Shown here in pieces: positions 29,965-39,438 of a DNA stretch of 64,000 bases. Below the pieces are notes generated by a model that did not search any database, was not told the DNA's origin, and worked only from the letters and a program-made list of their open reading frames with translations. A program made the position numbers and the translations under genes. The stretch is from Halopseudomonas bauzanensis (lineage in GTDB: Bacteria > Pseudomonadota > Gammaproteobacteria > Pseudomonadales > Pseudomonadaceae): contig NZ_FOUA01000004.1 of NCBI RefSeq assembly GCF_900114735.1, positions 1 through 64,000 of the forward strand. Direction: 5' to 3'. The first letter of the stretch is position 1. Each line of letters opens with the position of its first letter.

Positions 29965-30342
29965 TTATAGGTTGTCGGGCCGCGTTATTTCAGGCAGTGC
30001 GGCAACTACTGACATTTCGACCAGAATATCCGATTCGCACATTCCGGCCTCTACAGTGGCTCGCACGGGGGCGACGCCCTCAGGCAGCCAGCGATCCCAC
30101 ACGGCATTCATGCCGGCGAAATCACGAGCGATATCCTTCAGGTAGATAGTTACCGAAAGGATATGCTGTTTGTCACTGCCCGCCTCGGCGAGCAGCTTTT
30201 CTATTTCCTGCAGGGTCTCCTGCGTTTGCTGTTCGATACCTGCGTCCATGCTCTCGCCAACCTGACCCGCCAGATAGACGGTGCCATGGTGGATGACGAT
30301 CTGGCTCATCCGGTTGTCAGTGTGCAGTCGCTGGATGTGCAT
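29965..30342 (-). CDS. RidA-family reactive-intermediate deaminase
   Basis: A 125-residue RidA/YjgF protein that hydrolyses toxic imine/enamine intermediates. Signature motifs [10 protein letters not shown] and [10 protein letters not shown] and the conserved Arg of [10 protein letters not shown] are present. The ATG at 30342 has AGAGG nine bases upstream; an upstream TTG would sit on that site and is less likely. It overlaps the 3' end of dadA by 26 bases. DadA makes imino acids from D-amino acids, which RidA would deaminate, a matching functional pair. Confidence 0.9.
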   Translation of the reverse strand: MHIQRLHTDNRMSQIVIHHGTVYLAGQVGESMDAGIEQQTQETLQEIEKLLAEAGSDKQHILSVTIYLKDIARDFAGMNAVWDRWLPEGVAPVRATVEAGMCESDILVEMSVVAALPEITRPDNL

Positions 30343-31615
30343 GTTGGTCAACCTCTTTGTTATCGCCGTAGCGCGATATGTCGAATCCGGCAGTGCTGAT
30401 CGCCGAAGGCTTTTTCGCCATCATATCAGCCAGCAGGCGCGCCGAGCCGCAGGACATGGTCCAGCCCAGGGTGCCATGACCGGTATTCAGGAATAAATTG
30501 CGATAGCGGGTTTTGCCGATGATCGGCGTGCCATCGGGCGTCGCCGGGCGCAGGCCGGTCCACAGGTCGATGGTCGAAGTATCCGCGCCTTCGGGGAACA
30601 GATCCTCGACGATCATTTTCAGGGTTTGCCCTTTGCGTGGGTCAATCTTCAGATCGTAGCCGCGAATTTCCGCCATGCCACCGACGCGGATGCGGTTATC
30701 GAAACGGGTAATGGCCACCTTATAGGTCTCGTCCAACATGGTGGATACCGGAGCCATGTCCGAATTGGTGACCGGCACGGTGATCGAGTACCCCTTGAGC
30801 GGGTAGATCGGCGCAGTGATTCCCAGAGGGGCCAGCATGTGCGGACTGTAGCTGCCCAGCGCCATGACATAGCTATCGGCGGTTTCCAGCTTGCCATCGA
30901 CCCAAACGCCATTGAGGCGATCACCGGCGTAATCCAGACGTTCGATGTTCTGGTTGAAGCGGAACTCCACGCCCAGTTCGCGCGCCATTTCGGCAATGCG
31001 GCGGGTAAACATCAGGCAATCGCCGGTCTGATCATTGGGCAGGCGCAGGCCGCCGCTCAGCTTATGTGCCACTTTGGCCAGCGCTGGCTCAGCCGAGGCC
31101 AGGGTGTTGCGATCCAGCAGTTCGTAGGGCACTCCCATCTGTTCAAGTACCGCGATGTCCTTGGCCGCGCTATCAAGCTGGGCCTGGGTTCGGAACAATT
31201 GAGTGGTGCCGCGCTGACGCCCTTCGTATTGAATGCCGGTTTCGGCGCGCAGCTCGTCCATGCAGTCACGACTGTATTCGGACAAGCGGACCATGCGCTC
31301 CTTGTTCACGGCGTAACGCGCGGCAGTGCAGTTGCGCAGCATGCGCGCCATGAACAGATACTGATTGATATCACCGGTCGGCTTGATGCTCAGCGGCGCA
31401 TGCTTCTGCAACATCCATTTAATAGCCTTCAAGGGCACACCCGGTGCGGCCCAGGGCGATGCGTAACCGGGGGAGATCTGCCCGGCGTTGGCGTGACTGG
31501 TCTCTTCCGCCACGCCAGACTGGCGGTCGATCACGGTCACTTCGAACCCTTCCCTGGCAAGATAATAAGCACTGGTGGTGCCTACAACACCACTACCAAG
31601 AATCAGAATACGCAT
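30317..31615 (-). CDS. dadA: D-amino acid dehydrogenase
   Basis: A 432-residue FAD flavoprotein, the same length as known DadA enzymes. The N-terminal dinucleotide fold is [19 protein letters not shown]. Mid-region [19 protein letters not shown] and C-terminal [16 protein letters not shown] are family motifs. It oxidises D-alanine and other D-amino acids to the 2-oxo acid, with electrons to quinone at the inner membrane. Two ATGs are adjacent; the second (31615) gives the usual MRI start and GGAG seven bases upstream. A TATAAT at 31659-31664 may be the -10. Confidence 0.94.
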   Translation of the reverse strand: MRILILGSGVVGTTSAYYLAREGFEVTVIDRQSGVAEETSHANAGQISPGYASPWAAPGVPLKAIKWMLQKHAPLSIKPTGDINQYLFMARMLRNCTAARYAVNKERMVRLSEYSRDCMDELRAETGIQYEGRQRGTTQLFRTQAQLDSAAKDIAVLEQMGVPYELLDRNTLASAEPALAKVAHKLSGGLRLPNDQTGDCLMFTRRIAEMARELGVEFRFNQNIERLDYAGDRLNGVWVDGKLETADSYVMALGSYSPHMLAPLGITAPIYPLKGYSITVPVTNSDMAPVSTMLDETYKVAITRFDNRIRVGGMAEIRGYDLKIDPRKGQTLKMIVEDLFPEGADTSTIDLWTGLRPATPDGTPIIGKTRYRNLFLNTGHGTLGWTMSCGSARLLADMMAKKPSAISTAGFDISRYGDNKEVDQHAHPATAH

Positions 31616-31755
31616 CATGAAACTCCTCGCCTCTACCGGGCTTATCGCAGTGACCGGGATTATAGGAGAGCCACAACAGTTGAATTCACTATTTAATCCG
31701 CTATATTTGGCGTTAATTTTCGTTCAATTAGCCAAAGGTCTAGTCAGATCCCCCA

Positions 31756-32247
31756 ATGAGAACCAAACATCGTGCCCAGCGAGAACTCGATCGCATCGAT
31801 CGCCAGATCCTAAGAGAACTGCAGGAAGAAGGCCGTCTCGCCTTTACCGAACTGGGTGAGCGCGTGGGTCTGTCCACCACGCCCTGCACCGAACGGGTCC
31901 GCCGGCTGGAACGCGAAGGCGTGATCATGGGCTACAGCGCCCGCCTGAATCCCGCCCATCTGGAAGCAGGTTTGCTGGTCTTCGTGGAGATAAATCTGTC
32001 CTACAAATCCGGCGACATCTTCGAGGAGTTCCGCCGTGCGGTACTCAAACTGCCCCACGTTCTGGAATGCCACCTGGTCTCGGGCGATTTCGACTACCTG
32101 ATCAAGGCTCGCATCAACGAGATGGCGTCCTACCGCAAACTGCTTGGCGACATCCTGTTGAAACTGCCGCACGTGCGCGAGTCGAAAAGCTACATCGTCA
32201 TGGAAGAAGTGAAGGAATCGCTGGCACTGCCAGTGCCGGAACAGTAG
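31756..32247 (+). CDS. dadR: Lrp/AsnC-family regulator of the dad operon
   Basis: A 163-residue Lrp-type regulator. The HTH (about residues 15-60: DRQILRELQEEGRLAFTELGERVGLSTTPC) is followed by an RAM ligand domain (ECHLVSGDFDYLIKARIN). It is divergent from dadA across an AT-rich 140-base gap, as with DadR in P. aeruginosa, where L-alanine is the effector. The symbol is by position and family; a different Lrp paralogue such as BkdR cannot be fully excluded. Confidence 0.85.
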   Translation: MRTKHRAQRELDRIDRQILRELQEEGRLAFTELGERVGLSTTPCTERVRRLEREGVIMGYSARLNPAHLEAGLLVFVEINLSYKSGDIFEEFRRAVLKLPHVLECHLVSGDFDYLIKARINEMASYRKLLGDILLKLPHVRESKSYIVMEEVKESLALPVPEQ

Positions 32248-32297
32248 GCCGCTGCCTCATCGCAGCGACCTGTGTAAAGACTGACAGGCGGGATTGT

Positions 32298-33530
32298 TCA
32301 GGGCGACTGCTCGATAATGCCCAGCGCCTTCAGCCCCGCCAACTGCTCGGCGCTCAATCCCAGGCGCTCACGCAATACCGCTTCGGTATCCTGCCCCAGC
32401 ATCGGCGCCGGCCGCTGATATTCCACCGGCGTCTCGGACAGCTTGATCGGGCTGCCCACCATGGTGAAGTCCGGATTGAGCGGATGAGGCATGTTGACCA
32501 GCATGTCACGAGCCTGGACCTGCGGCTCCTCCAGCGCCTGGGCAATATTGTTGATGGCCCCCACCGGTACCTTGACCGCATGGATCTTCGCTACCCATTC
32601 ATCGGCCATGCCGCCGAGAAAATGGGCCGCCAGAATATCCACCACCTGCTCCCGGTTGCGAACCCGGTCCGCATTACGGATAAAGCGGGGGTCCGCCGGC
32701 AGTTCTGGCAGACCGATGGCATCACACAGAGCCACGAACTGGGAGTCATTGCCACAGGCGATGATGAAGTCCCGGTCGGCCGCGCGAAAGACCTGATAAG
32801 GCACGATATTGGCGTGTGCATTGCCATAGCGCCCCGGCACCTTGCCCGAGGCCAGGTAATTCATGCTCTGGTTGGCCAGGGTCGCTACCTGTACATCCAG
32901 CAATGCCATATCGCAATGCTGGCCGCGCCCGGTCTTTTCCCGGTTGATCAATGCCGCCTGGATGGCAATGGTAGAGTACAGCCCGGTCATCAGGTCAGAG
33001 AAAGCCACCCCGGTCTTCTGCGGCCCACCACCGGGCAGATCGTCGCGCTCACCGGTGATGCTCATCAACCCACCCAGGCCCTGGATGATGAAATCGTAGC
33101 CCGGCTCTGCAGTCCGCGGCCCGGTCTGACCGAAGCCGGTGATGGAGCAGTACACCAGACGCGGATTGATCTGCGCGAGGGTCGCGTAATCCAGCCCATA
33201 TTTCTTGAGCGAGCCGGCCTTGTAGTTCTCGATCAGCACGTCGCAATCGGCCACCAGCGCCCGTACCAGCTCCTGGCCTTCGGCACTGGCCAGGTCAATC
33301 GCAACCGACCGTTTGCCCCGGTTGGCTGATTGGTAATAGGAGGCTTCGGCCGTCCATTCCCCAGTGCTGTCCTTCATCCAGGGCGGGCCCCAGCCACGGG
33401 TATCATCACCGCATCCGGGCCGCTCGACCTTGATTACCTCAGCTCCGAGATCGGCCAGAATCTGACCACACCATGGCCCAGCCAGCACCCGGCTCAGATC
33501 CAATACCCGTATTCCAGTCAGCGCACCCAT
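32298..33530 (-). CDS. Family III CoA-transferase (CaiB/BaiF type)
   Basis: A 410-residue CoA-transferase. N-terminal GIRVLDLSRVLAGPWCGQILADLGAEVIKVE is the family start, with the catalytic Asp in PGYDFIIQ. It transfers CoA between carboxylic acids. It faces an IclR regulator and an acyl-CoA dehydrogenase across a 390-base gap, suggesting a pathway that activates an acid and then desaturates it. In P. aeruginosa a similar pair works on glutarate with a LysR regulator; here the regulator is IclR type, so the substrate may differ. Confidence 0.9.
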   Translation of the reverse strand: MGALTGIRVLDLSRVLAGPWCGQILADLGAEVIKVERPGCGDDTRGWGPPWMKDSTGEWTAEASYYQSANRGKRSVAIDLASAEGQELVRALVADCDVLIENYKAGSLKKYGLDYATLAQINPRLVYCSITGFGQTGPRTAEPGYDFIIQGLGGLMSITGERDDLPGGGPQKTGVAFSDLMTGLYSTIAIQAALINREKTGRGQHCDMALLDVQVATLANQSMNYLASGKVPGRYGNAHANIVPYQVFRAADRDFIIACGNDSQFVALCDAIGLPELPADPRFIRNADRVRNREQVVDILAAHFLGGMADEWVAKIHAVKVPVGAINNIAQALEEPQVQARDMLVNMPHPLNPDFTMVGSPIKLSETPVEYQRPAPMLGQDTEAVLRERLGLSAEQLAGLKALGIIEQSP

Positions 33531-33920
33531 TCAGTTTTCCTGTTGCCATGAAGCCAGCGACTTCGTTCCCAACGAATTCCGCAGTATGGGCGCGCACCGC
33601 ACCCCTGAAGTACTGCGGTTTGATCATTCTGTTTGACCAGACTCTAACACTGCGCAGCGACGGCTGGCTCACAGTTCCGTGCAACAGGGCTCGAAGCCGG
33701 CCCGAAGCAGATCATTGAATGGAGTTTCGCTATGCAGTATAAAATTCCGTATTCCGCGATAATCATAGTTTCGCCGGCAAGCTGAGTAAAGCAGCAGACC
33801 CCTCTCGCAAGGCTATAGCCCCGAGCGCCGGTATATTTACCTGCTTTTCTGACGAACTCGTGTTTCACTGTGCAGTATTTGATTTTGTTTTGTTGATATT
33901 TCATGAAAGCTGGAGATAAC
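33531..33920. promoter_or_regulatory. Divergent regulatory region between CoA-transferase and IclR genes
   Basis: A 390-base non-coding stretch, clearly A+T-richer at 33720-33900. Two direct copies of TGCAGTAT occur at 33733-33740 and 33871-33878, each followed by an AT-rich stretch. The minus strand offers TATACT (33736-33741) as a possible -10 for the CoA-transferase gene. The repeats are candidate IclR half-sites, but 138 bases apart. No small gene is apparent in the gap. Confidence 0.45.
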
Positions 33921-34784
33921 ATGCGTGCCAGTCACAATCCGCCGACAAGCAATTTGAATGAACAGGCTTCAGATGCAGACGCCTTCGATGCACAGATGCT
34001 CGATCCGTTGAGCGCCTTTGACGAGGCGCCCAAGGACCGCCATTTCGTCACGGCCTTGGCGCGTGGAGTTGAGATCCTGCGGTGCTTTACCCCGCGGGAA
34101 ACGCTGCTGGGCAATCAGGATCTGGCCACGAAAACCGGTTTGCCCAAGGCAACGGTCACGCGGCTGACGCATACGTTGACCCGGCTTGGCTGTCTGAAGC
34201 GGCAAGTGCAGACAGGCAAGTACCAGTTGGATGTGGGCGTGATGGGCATTGGTTATGCGCTGCTGTCGAACCTGTCGGTGCGCGCCTCCTCCCATCCGCT
34301 GATGGAAGGAATGGCCGCTTATGCGCAGGCGTCGGTGGCAATGGCAGCCAGAGACCGGCTACAGATGGTTTATCTGGATGTGGCCTACGGCAAGGCCAAC
34401 ATGAGTACGCGCCGGCACATAGGTACCTATCTGCCGATGCACCTGACCTCGATGGGTCGGGCGTGTCTGGCAGCAATGCCGGAAAACGAGCGGGAATTCA
34501 TTCTCGATCACCTGCGGGCCACGCACCAGGACGACTGGCCGATGATCCGCAAAGGGCTGGAGCGCGCGTTCAGGGATTACGCGGATTTCGGCTATTGCAT
34601 GTCGATTGGCGAATGGCAGCGGGACATCAATTCCGTGGCCGTCCCCATGATCCATGCGCAACACGGCCTGCTGGCTTTCAACTGCGGCGGCCCGAGCTTT
34701 CACCTGCCTCGAGAGAAGCTCGAGGAGGACATCGGACCGCGTCTGGTGAACATGGTAAACAACATAGAGGCTGCCACCCGCTGA
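33921..34784 (+). CDS. IclR-family transcriptional regulator
   Basis: A 287-residue IclR regulator. After about 45 residues of disordered N-terminus come the winged HTH (FVTALARGVEILRCFTPRETL, TGLPKATVTRLTHTL) and the ligand-binding domain with RRHIGTYLPMHLTSMGRA and SVAVPMI. The start at 33921 has GGAG five bases upstream; a start six codons earlier has none. It stands between the divergent CoA-transferase and the downstream acyl-CoA dehydrogenase and probably controls both. Confidence 0.9.
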   Translation: MRASHNPPTSNLNEQASDADAFDAQMLDPLSAFDEAPKDRHFVTALARGVEILRCFTPRETLLGNQDLATKTGLPKATVTRLTHTLTRLGCLKRQVQTGKYQLDVGVMGIGYALLSNLSVRASSHPLMEGMAAYAQASVAMAARDRLQMVYLDVAYGKANMSTRRHIGTYLPMHLTSMGRACLAAMPENEREFILDHLRATHQDDWPMIRKGLERAFRDYADFGYCMSIGEWQRDINSVAVPMIHAQHGLLAFNCGGPSFHLPREKLEEDIGPRLVNMVNNIEAATR

Positions 34785-34847
34785 CGTAGCTCCGGGTGAC
34801 GGATCTCTGGATAACCAGCCTGCCGGGCAGGCTACTGAGGAGAGCAT

Positions 34848-36002
34848 ATGATTCGTGATCCGGAAACACTGCAGATTCTGCTGGATTCCATCCATCAATT
34901 CGTCAATCAGGAATTGATTCCCCGGGAACATGAAGTCGCCGAGACCGACAGCATTCCCGCGGATATCGTCCAACAGATGAAGGACATGGGCTTGTTCGGT
35001 CTGACCATTCCCGAGGAATACAACGGGCTGGGCGTGACCATGGAAGAAGAAGTGAATATCGCCTTCGAACTGGGTCGCACCTCTCCCGCGTTCCGTTCCT
35101 ACATCGGCACCAACAATGGCATCGGCTCCATCGGCATCCTGCTGGATGGTACCGAAGAGCAGAAAGCCCATTATCTGCCAAAGCTGGCCGCCGGTGAGTA
35201 CCTCAGTTCCTTCTGCCTGACCGAGCCCGATTCCGGTTCCGACGCCGCCTCACTGAAGACCGCTGCCGTGCGCGACGGTGATGACTACGTGATCAATGGC
35301 ACCAAACGCTTCATCACCAACGCCCCGCATGCCGGTATCTTCACCGTCATGGCCCGCACCAATCCCGAGATCAAGGGCGCCGGCGGCATCAGCTCCTTTA
35401 TCGTCGAGCGGGGCACGCCGGGTCTGACCATCGGTAAACCGGACCAGAAGATGGGCCAGAAAGGCGCCCATACTGCCGATGTGATCTTCGAGAACGTACG
35501 GGTGCCGGCAGCCAATCTGATCGGCGGCAAGGAAGGCGTCGGCTTCAAGACCGCCATGAAGGTACTCGACAAGGGCCGCCTGCACATCGCCGCACTGGCT
35601 GTCGGCGCCGCCGAGCGGATGCTTGCCGATTCGCTGCAGTACGCCGTCGAACGCAAGCAGTTTGGTCAGCGCATTGCCGACTTCCAGTTGATCCAGGGTA
35701 TGCTCGCCGACAGCAAGGCCGACATCTATGCCGCCCGCTGCATGGTGCTGGACGCCGCTCGCAAGCGTGACGAGGGGCGGAACATCAGTACCGAAGCTTC
35801 CTGCGCCAAGATGTTCTCCACCGAAATGTGCGGCCGGGTCGCCGACCGCGGCGTGCAGATCCACGGTGGCGCCGGCTACATCAGCGAATACGCCATCGAG
35901 CGGTTCTACCGCGATGTGCGCCTGTTCCGTCTGTATGAAGGCACGACGCAGATCCAGCAGGTCATTATCGCCCGCAACATGATTCGTGACGTCCAGGGCT
36001 GA
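34848..36002 (+). CDS. Acyl-CoA dehydrogenase
   Basis: A 384-residue FAD acyl-CoA dehydrogenase. FCLTEPDSGSDAASLKT and RFITNA are FAD-binding motifs, and the catalytic Glu lies in LYEGTTQIQQ near the C-terminus, as in medium/short-chain enzymes. It begins 63 bases after the IclR gene with GAGGAG before the ATG, and a near-perfect hairpin (34817-34833) lies in that gap. The substrate is unknown: short or branched acyl-CoA made by the neighbouring CoA-transferase is the obvious hypothesis. Confidence 0.92.
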   Translation: MIRDPETLQILLDSIHQFVNQELIPREHEVAETDSIPADIVQQMKDMGLFGLTIPEEYNGLGVTMEEEVNIAFELGRTSPAFRSYIGTNNGIGSIGILLDGTEEQKAHYLPKLAAGEYLSSFCLTEPDSGSDAASLKTAAVRDGDDYVINGTKRFITNAPHAGIFTVMARTNPEIKGAGGISSFIVERGTPGLTIGKPDQKMGQKGAHTADVIFENVRVPAANLIGGKEGVGFKTAMKVLDKGRLHIAALAVGAAERMLADSLQYAVERKQFGQRIADFQLIQGMLADSKADIYAARCMVLDAARKRDEGRNISTEASCAKMFSTEMCGRVADRGVQIHGGAGYISEYAIERFYRDVRLFRLYEGTTQIQQVIIARNMIRDVQG

Positions 36003-36020
36003 GTAGCCCTATAGCGATTC

Positions 36021-36047
36021 AAACCGGAGCCAAGCTCCGGTTTTTTT
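36021..36047 (+). terminator. Intrinsic terminator after acyl-CoA dehydrogenase
   Basis: AACCGGAGC (36022-36030), CAA loop, GCTCCGGTT (36034-36042), then T to 36047. It ends the plus-strand IclR/acyl-CoA dehydrogenase unit and faces the opposite-strand hydrolase gene. Confidence 0.93.
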
Positions 36048-36059
36048 ATGCCTGCAGAG

Positions 36060-37016
36060 TCAAGCGAGTGGCGCTGCCTGCAGGCTCCGCCGCACAAAAT
36101 CGGTGGTGAGATCCGGCTGGGTCAGCGGCAGCATATGCCCACCATCAATCAACTCCAGCTCCACACTTGGCAGCCGCTCGACCATGGCTTGGCCTTGCTC
36201 CTGCGGATCAAGAATCCGGTCGTCACGTCCATACAGAATCCGGATCGGCAACTGCAGATCGGTATACCGCTGCTGCATCTGCGGCAGCACTTCCTCCAGC
36301 GCCACCAGATCCCGTGACGCCGCCACGAAATGGCTGGGTCGCAGCCCCAGCGCCCCGCCTCCCCTGATCGGAAAATCTGCAGGTACCGCCTCCGGCCCGA
36401 ATACGATATCCAGCACCTGCTTACGCCGACGGATAGCCATGGGCACCATCAATGTCCAGGCGAACAGCTTGCGCAGCCAGGATTGACGAATGGCCAATGC
36501 AGCAAAAGCTGACGAGGGGCCACCGGGAGGCATATGGGTCAGCGGCGCGATCAGCGCCAACCCGCGTAGCTTCTGCGGATGGCGCAGCGCTGTGGCCAGG
36601 CACACCGCTCCGCCCAGCGAGTGGCCGACCAGCAGGGGCTTATCCAGTTTAAGCGCATCGATTAACCCTGCTATCACATCCGCCTGGACCACCACAGACG
36701 CAGAGGCATGATCCGGCCGTTCTGAATAGCCACTGCCGGGCCGATCGATCGCCACTACCCGGTAATCCCTGGCCAGCTCGCCAAGCATCCGGTAGGAGAA
36801 GTTCTGCGATACTCCGCTCAGGCCATGCACCAATAACAGGGTCTGCGCGCCATGACCCTGCTCGATATAGTGGATACGGTTGCCCATGATGGTGGTGAAG
36901 CGCCCTTCCGCAGGCAAGCCCAGCTCCACCCGGCGGGCAGTCATGACAGTGAAAATAAACAGCCCGGCCGCGACCAGCACCACCAGACAGAACAACGCAA
37001 TCAACAGATAACCCAT
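36060..37016 (-). CDS. Membrane-anchored alpha/beta hydrolase (esterase/lipase-like)
   Basis: A 318-residue protein with one N-terminal TM helix (MGYLLIALFCLVVLVAAGLF) and a complete alpha/beta hydrolase domain: oxyanion segment LLVHGLSG, nucleophile GHSLGG, Asp in GRDDRILD, His in GGHMLPL. It is the last gene of a three-gene minus-strand unit after an SDR (34-base gap) and a Baeyer-Villiger monooxygenase. The expected role is hydrolysis of the ester made by the BVMO. The start at 37016 places the TM at the very N-terminus. Confidence 0.88.
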   Translation of the reverse strand: MGYLLIALFCLVVLVAAGLFIFTVMTARRVELGLPAEGRFTTIMGNRIHYIEQGHGAQTLLLVHGLSGVSQNFSYRMLGELARDYRVVAIDRPGSGYSERPDHASASVVVQADVIAGLIDALKLDKPLLVGHSLGGAVCLATALRHPQKLRGLALIAPLTHMPPGGPSSAFAALAIRQSWLRKLFAWTLMVPMAIRRRKQVLDIVFGPEAVPADFPIRGGGALGLRPSHFVAASRDLVALEEVLPQMQQRYTDLQLPIRILYGRDDRILDPQEQGQAMVERLPSVELELIDGGHMLPLTQPDLTTDFVRRSLQAAPLA

Positions 37017-37050
37017 GTGCGTTTCACTTCCCTTTTTATGTACGTTGTCA

Positions 37051-37866
37051 TCAGCGCTGGGCACCGGGCATTCTGGGCAATAGCCGCCAATAGCTGACCG
37101 GCATCAAGCGCTCCAGCCAGGACAATATCAGCGCATCGTTACCGACAATCACGCGCGCTTTATCCCGCATAATCCCCTTGAGAATGATTTCCGCTGCCTT
37201 AGCTGGCGGCATACGCAGTAACTTGGCCGCACGATCCAGCTGGATTTGCCGCTCCTGTTCGCAGGCGCCTTCAGGCCCTCTGGCGCTGTTCGCAATCGAA
37301 GTGGCAATCCCACCCGGATGCACCACTGTTACTCCCACCGGGCTGCCGGCCAACTCCTCGCGCAACGCATTGGAAAAGCCCCTGACGGCGAACTTGCTGG
37401 CGCAGTAGGCGCTTTGCCCAGCAGGTGCGATCAGCCCGAACAGGCTGGATACATTGACGATACGCGCCGCTGGCCGTTGCCGCAGCAGCGGCAGGAAGGC
37501 CCGCGTCATACAAACCACCGCATCGAAGTTGATTGCCATCAGCCAATCGAAATTCTCTACCGATAGCTGATCGAAGTGCCCGCCAAGGGCCACACCCGCA
37601 TTGTTGATCAGCAGGTCCACCTGCCCATGGCCGGCGATAACCTGTTCGGGTAAAACCGCGATTGCACTTCGATCTGCTACATCAAGCGGGTGCTCGGTGA
37701 CGTTGACGCCACTATGTCGTGCTTGCTCCGCTGTTTCGCGCAGGTTGTTGGCATTGATATCCACCAGCGCCAGATGGCAACCCTCACGAGCCAGTGCCAG
37801 AGCCAATGCTCGACCAATCCCACTGCCCGCCCCCGTCAGTACCGCTATGCATCCCTGGATTTTCAT
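37051..37866 (-). CDS. Short-chain dehydrogenase/reductase
   Basis: A 271-residue SDR. Cofactor motif TGAGSGIG (residues 11-18), NNAG, and the active site with SSLFG and YCASK are intact. An acidic residue at the end of beta2 (LVDINANN) favours NAD over NADP. Twenty bases separate it from the BVMO stop. In this context it would oxidise a secondary alcohol to the ketone used by the BVMO. The actual substrate is not determined. Confidence 0.88.
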   Translation of the reverse strand: MKIQGCIAVLTGAGSGIGRALALALAREGCHLALVDINANNLRETAEQARHSGVNVTEHPLDVADRSAIAVLPEQVIAGHGQVDLLINNAGVALGGHFDQLSVENFDWLMAINFDAVVCMTRAFLPLLRQRPAARIVNVSSLFGLIAPAGQSAYCASKFAVRGFSNALREELAGSPVGVTVVHPGGIATSIANSARGPEGACEQERQIQLDRAAKLLRMPPAKAAEIILKGIMRDKARVIVGNDALILSWLERLMPVSYWRLLPRMPGAQR

Positions 37867-37886
37867 ATTTGGTTTTCTTGTTGGTT

Positions 37887-39362
37887 TTATTGAAGTTGCA
37901 ACACGCCGTCATCCAGCTTGCCGTACTGGATAATGTACTTGTCCGCCAGGTAGTTCTGACTCACCTGCCAGCATGGCCGATCACCCTGTTTGGGTAGTAT
38001 CTCTGCAGCACGCTGCACATAGCCGGAGGTGAAATTCAGAAACGGCAGCTCCGCCACCGCCGGATCACGGGGCGCCACCGCTATACGCGCACCTTTCTTG
38101 TCCATATGGCGCAACAGCCGGGCCATGTAATTGGCGGTCAGTTCCGCTTTCAGCGTCCAGGATGCGTTGGTATAACCGAAGGTAAGAATCAGGTTCGGCA
38201 CATCGCTGAGCATCATGCCCTTGTAGGCCATGCAGTCACCTGGGTTGACCGTCTTGCCATCCACCAGCACCTGCACATCGCCCATGCTGTTCAGCTTCAA
38301 CCCGGTCGCGGTCACGATAATGTCCGCCTCCAGTTCCTGCCCGGAGCTGAGCTGTATGCCCTGGGCGGTAAAGCAGTCGATGGTATCGGTGGCAATGTCG
38401 ATCTGCCCGGCGCGGAGCATGTGAAACAGATCACCGTCCGGCACGGCACACACCCGTTGATCCCAGGGGTTGTAGCTGGGCGAGAAATGCTTGATGTCCA
38501 CCGCCGAGCCGAGCTGGCGTTGCAGCAAATGCAACAGATAGGCCCTGACCCGTTGGGGCTTGTTGCGGGCGAGCCGGTAGAAGTACTGACCGAGCAAAAC
38601 GTTCTTCCAGCGGGTCAGATGGTAGGCCAGCGGCAAGGGCAGCCAGCGTTGCAGGCGCTGGGCAACCCCATCCACCAATGGCCGGGAGACGACATAGCTG
38701 GGTGAACGTTGCAGCATGGTCACCTGCGCGCCCTGCTCGGCCAACGCCGGCACCAGGGTCACCGCCGTGGCGCCGCTCCCGATAACCACCACGCGCTTAC
38801 CCCGGCAATCCAGATCTTCCGGCCAGAACTGCGGATGGATGATCTGCCCGGTAAACTCCGCCTCGTTGGGAAACTCGGGACGGTAGGCCTCGTCGTAGCT
38901 GTAATAGCCCGAGCAGAATGACATGAAGCGCGCCTGCAACTGCTCATCGCGCTGCCTGCCAGCGGCGTCGGTTACCCGAACGAGCACCGTCCACAAGGCC
39001 TGCTCACTGCACCAGCTGGCCGAGACCACCTGATGACCAAAGCGGATGTTATGAGTAACGCCCGCCTCGTCAGCAATATCCTCGATATAACGCTTGATGT
39101 CTGGCCCATCAGCTATTGCCTTGCGCCCGACCCAGGGCTTATAGCTGTAGCCCAGGGTATACATGTCCGAGTCCGAACGAATCCCCGGATAACGGAACAG
39201 ATCCCAGGTTCCACCAATGGCCTGTCGTCGTTCGAGAACCAGATAACGCTTGTCCGGGCATTTGTCGATCAATGCCCGAGCGGCGCCGATACCGGACAGA
39301 CCAGCCCCGATAATCAGTACATCCAGCGGCGCTGGTTGGAATTGTTCTTGTAATTTATTCAT
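37887..39362 (-). CDS. Baeyer-Villiger flavin monooxygenase
   Basis: A 491-residue FAD/NADPH monooxygenase. FAD site GAGLSG at residues 19-24; the type I BVMO fingerprint F-x-G-x3-H-x3-W-P is exact at residues 170-181 (FTGQIIHPQFWP); second Rossmann motif VVVIGSGATA follows directly. It inserts oxygen into a ketone to give an ester or lactone. The start is the ATG at 39362 with AGGGA eight bases upstream; 33 upstream residues of the longer frame run into the divergent operator region. Divergent TetR regulator. Confidence 0.92.
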   Translation of the reverse strand: MNKLQEQFQPAPLDVLIIGAGLSGIGAARALIDKCPDKRYLVLERRQAIGGTWDLFRYPGIRSDSDMYTLGYSYKPWVGRKAIADGPDIKRYIEDIADEAGVTHNIRFGHQVVSASWCSEQALWTVLVRVTDAAGRQRDEQLQARFMSFCSGYYSYDEAYRPEFPNEAEFTGQIIHPQFWPEDLDCRGKRVVVIGSGATAVTLVPALAEQGAQVTMLQRSPSYVVSRPLVDGVAQRLQRWLPLPLAYHLTRWKNVLLGQYFYRLARNKPQRVRAYLLHLLQRQLGSAVDIKHFSPSYNPWDQRVCAVPDGDLFHMLRAGQIDIATDTIDCFTAQGIQLSSGQELEADIIVTATGLKLNSMGDVQVLVDGKTVNPGDCMAYKGMMLSDVPNLILTFGYTNASWTLKAELTANYMARLLRHMDKKGARIAVAPRDPAVAELPFLNFTSGYVQRAAEILPKQGDRPCWQVSQNYLADKYIIQYGKLDDGVLQLQ

Positions 39363-39384
39363 GCTGAGCATCCCTGAAGCCTGT

Positions 39385-39429
39385 TGACAATCTATATTGT
39401 CAGCTATGATCTGACAATATAGATTTTCA
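39385..39429. promoter_or_regulatory. Double palindromic operator between BVMO and TetR genes
   Basis: Site 1, TGACAATCTATATTGTCA (39385-39402), is a perfect 18-bp palindrome. Site 2, TGACAATATAGATTTTCA (39412-39429), is the same design with one imperfect half. Centres are 27 bases apart. Site 1 overlaps a TTGACA (39384-39389) that could serve as -35 for the TetR gene, which begins at 39439. This is a strong candidate for the autoregulatory TetR site. Confidence 0.75.
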
Positions 39430-39438
39430 GAACAGATC

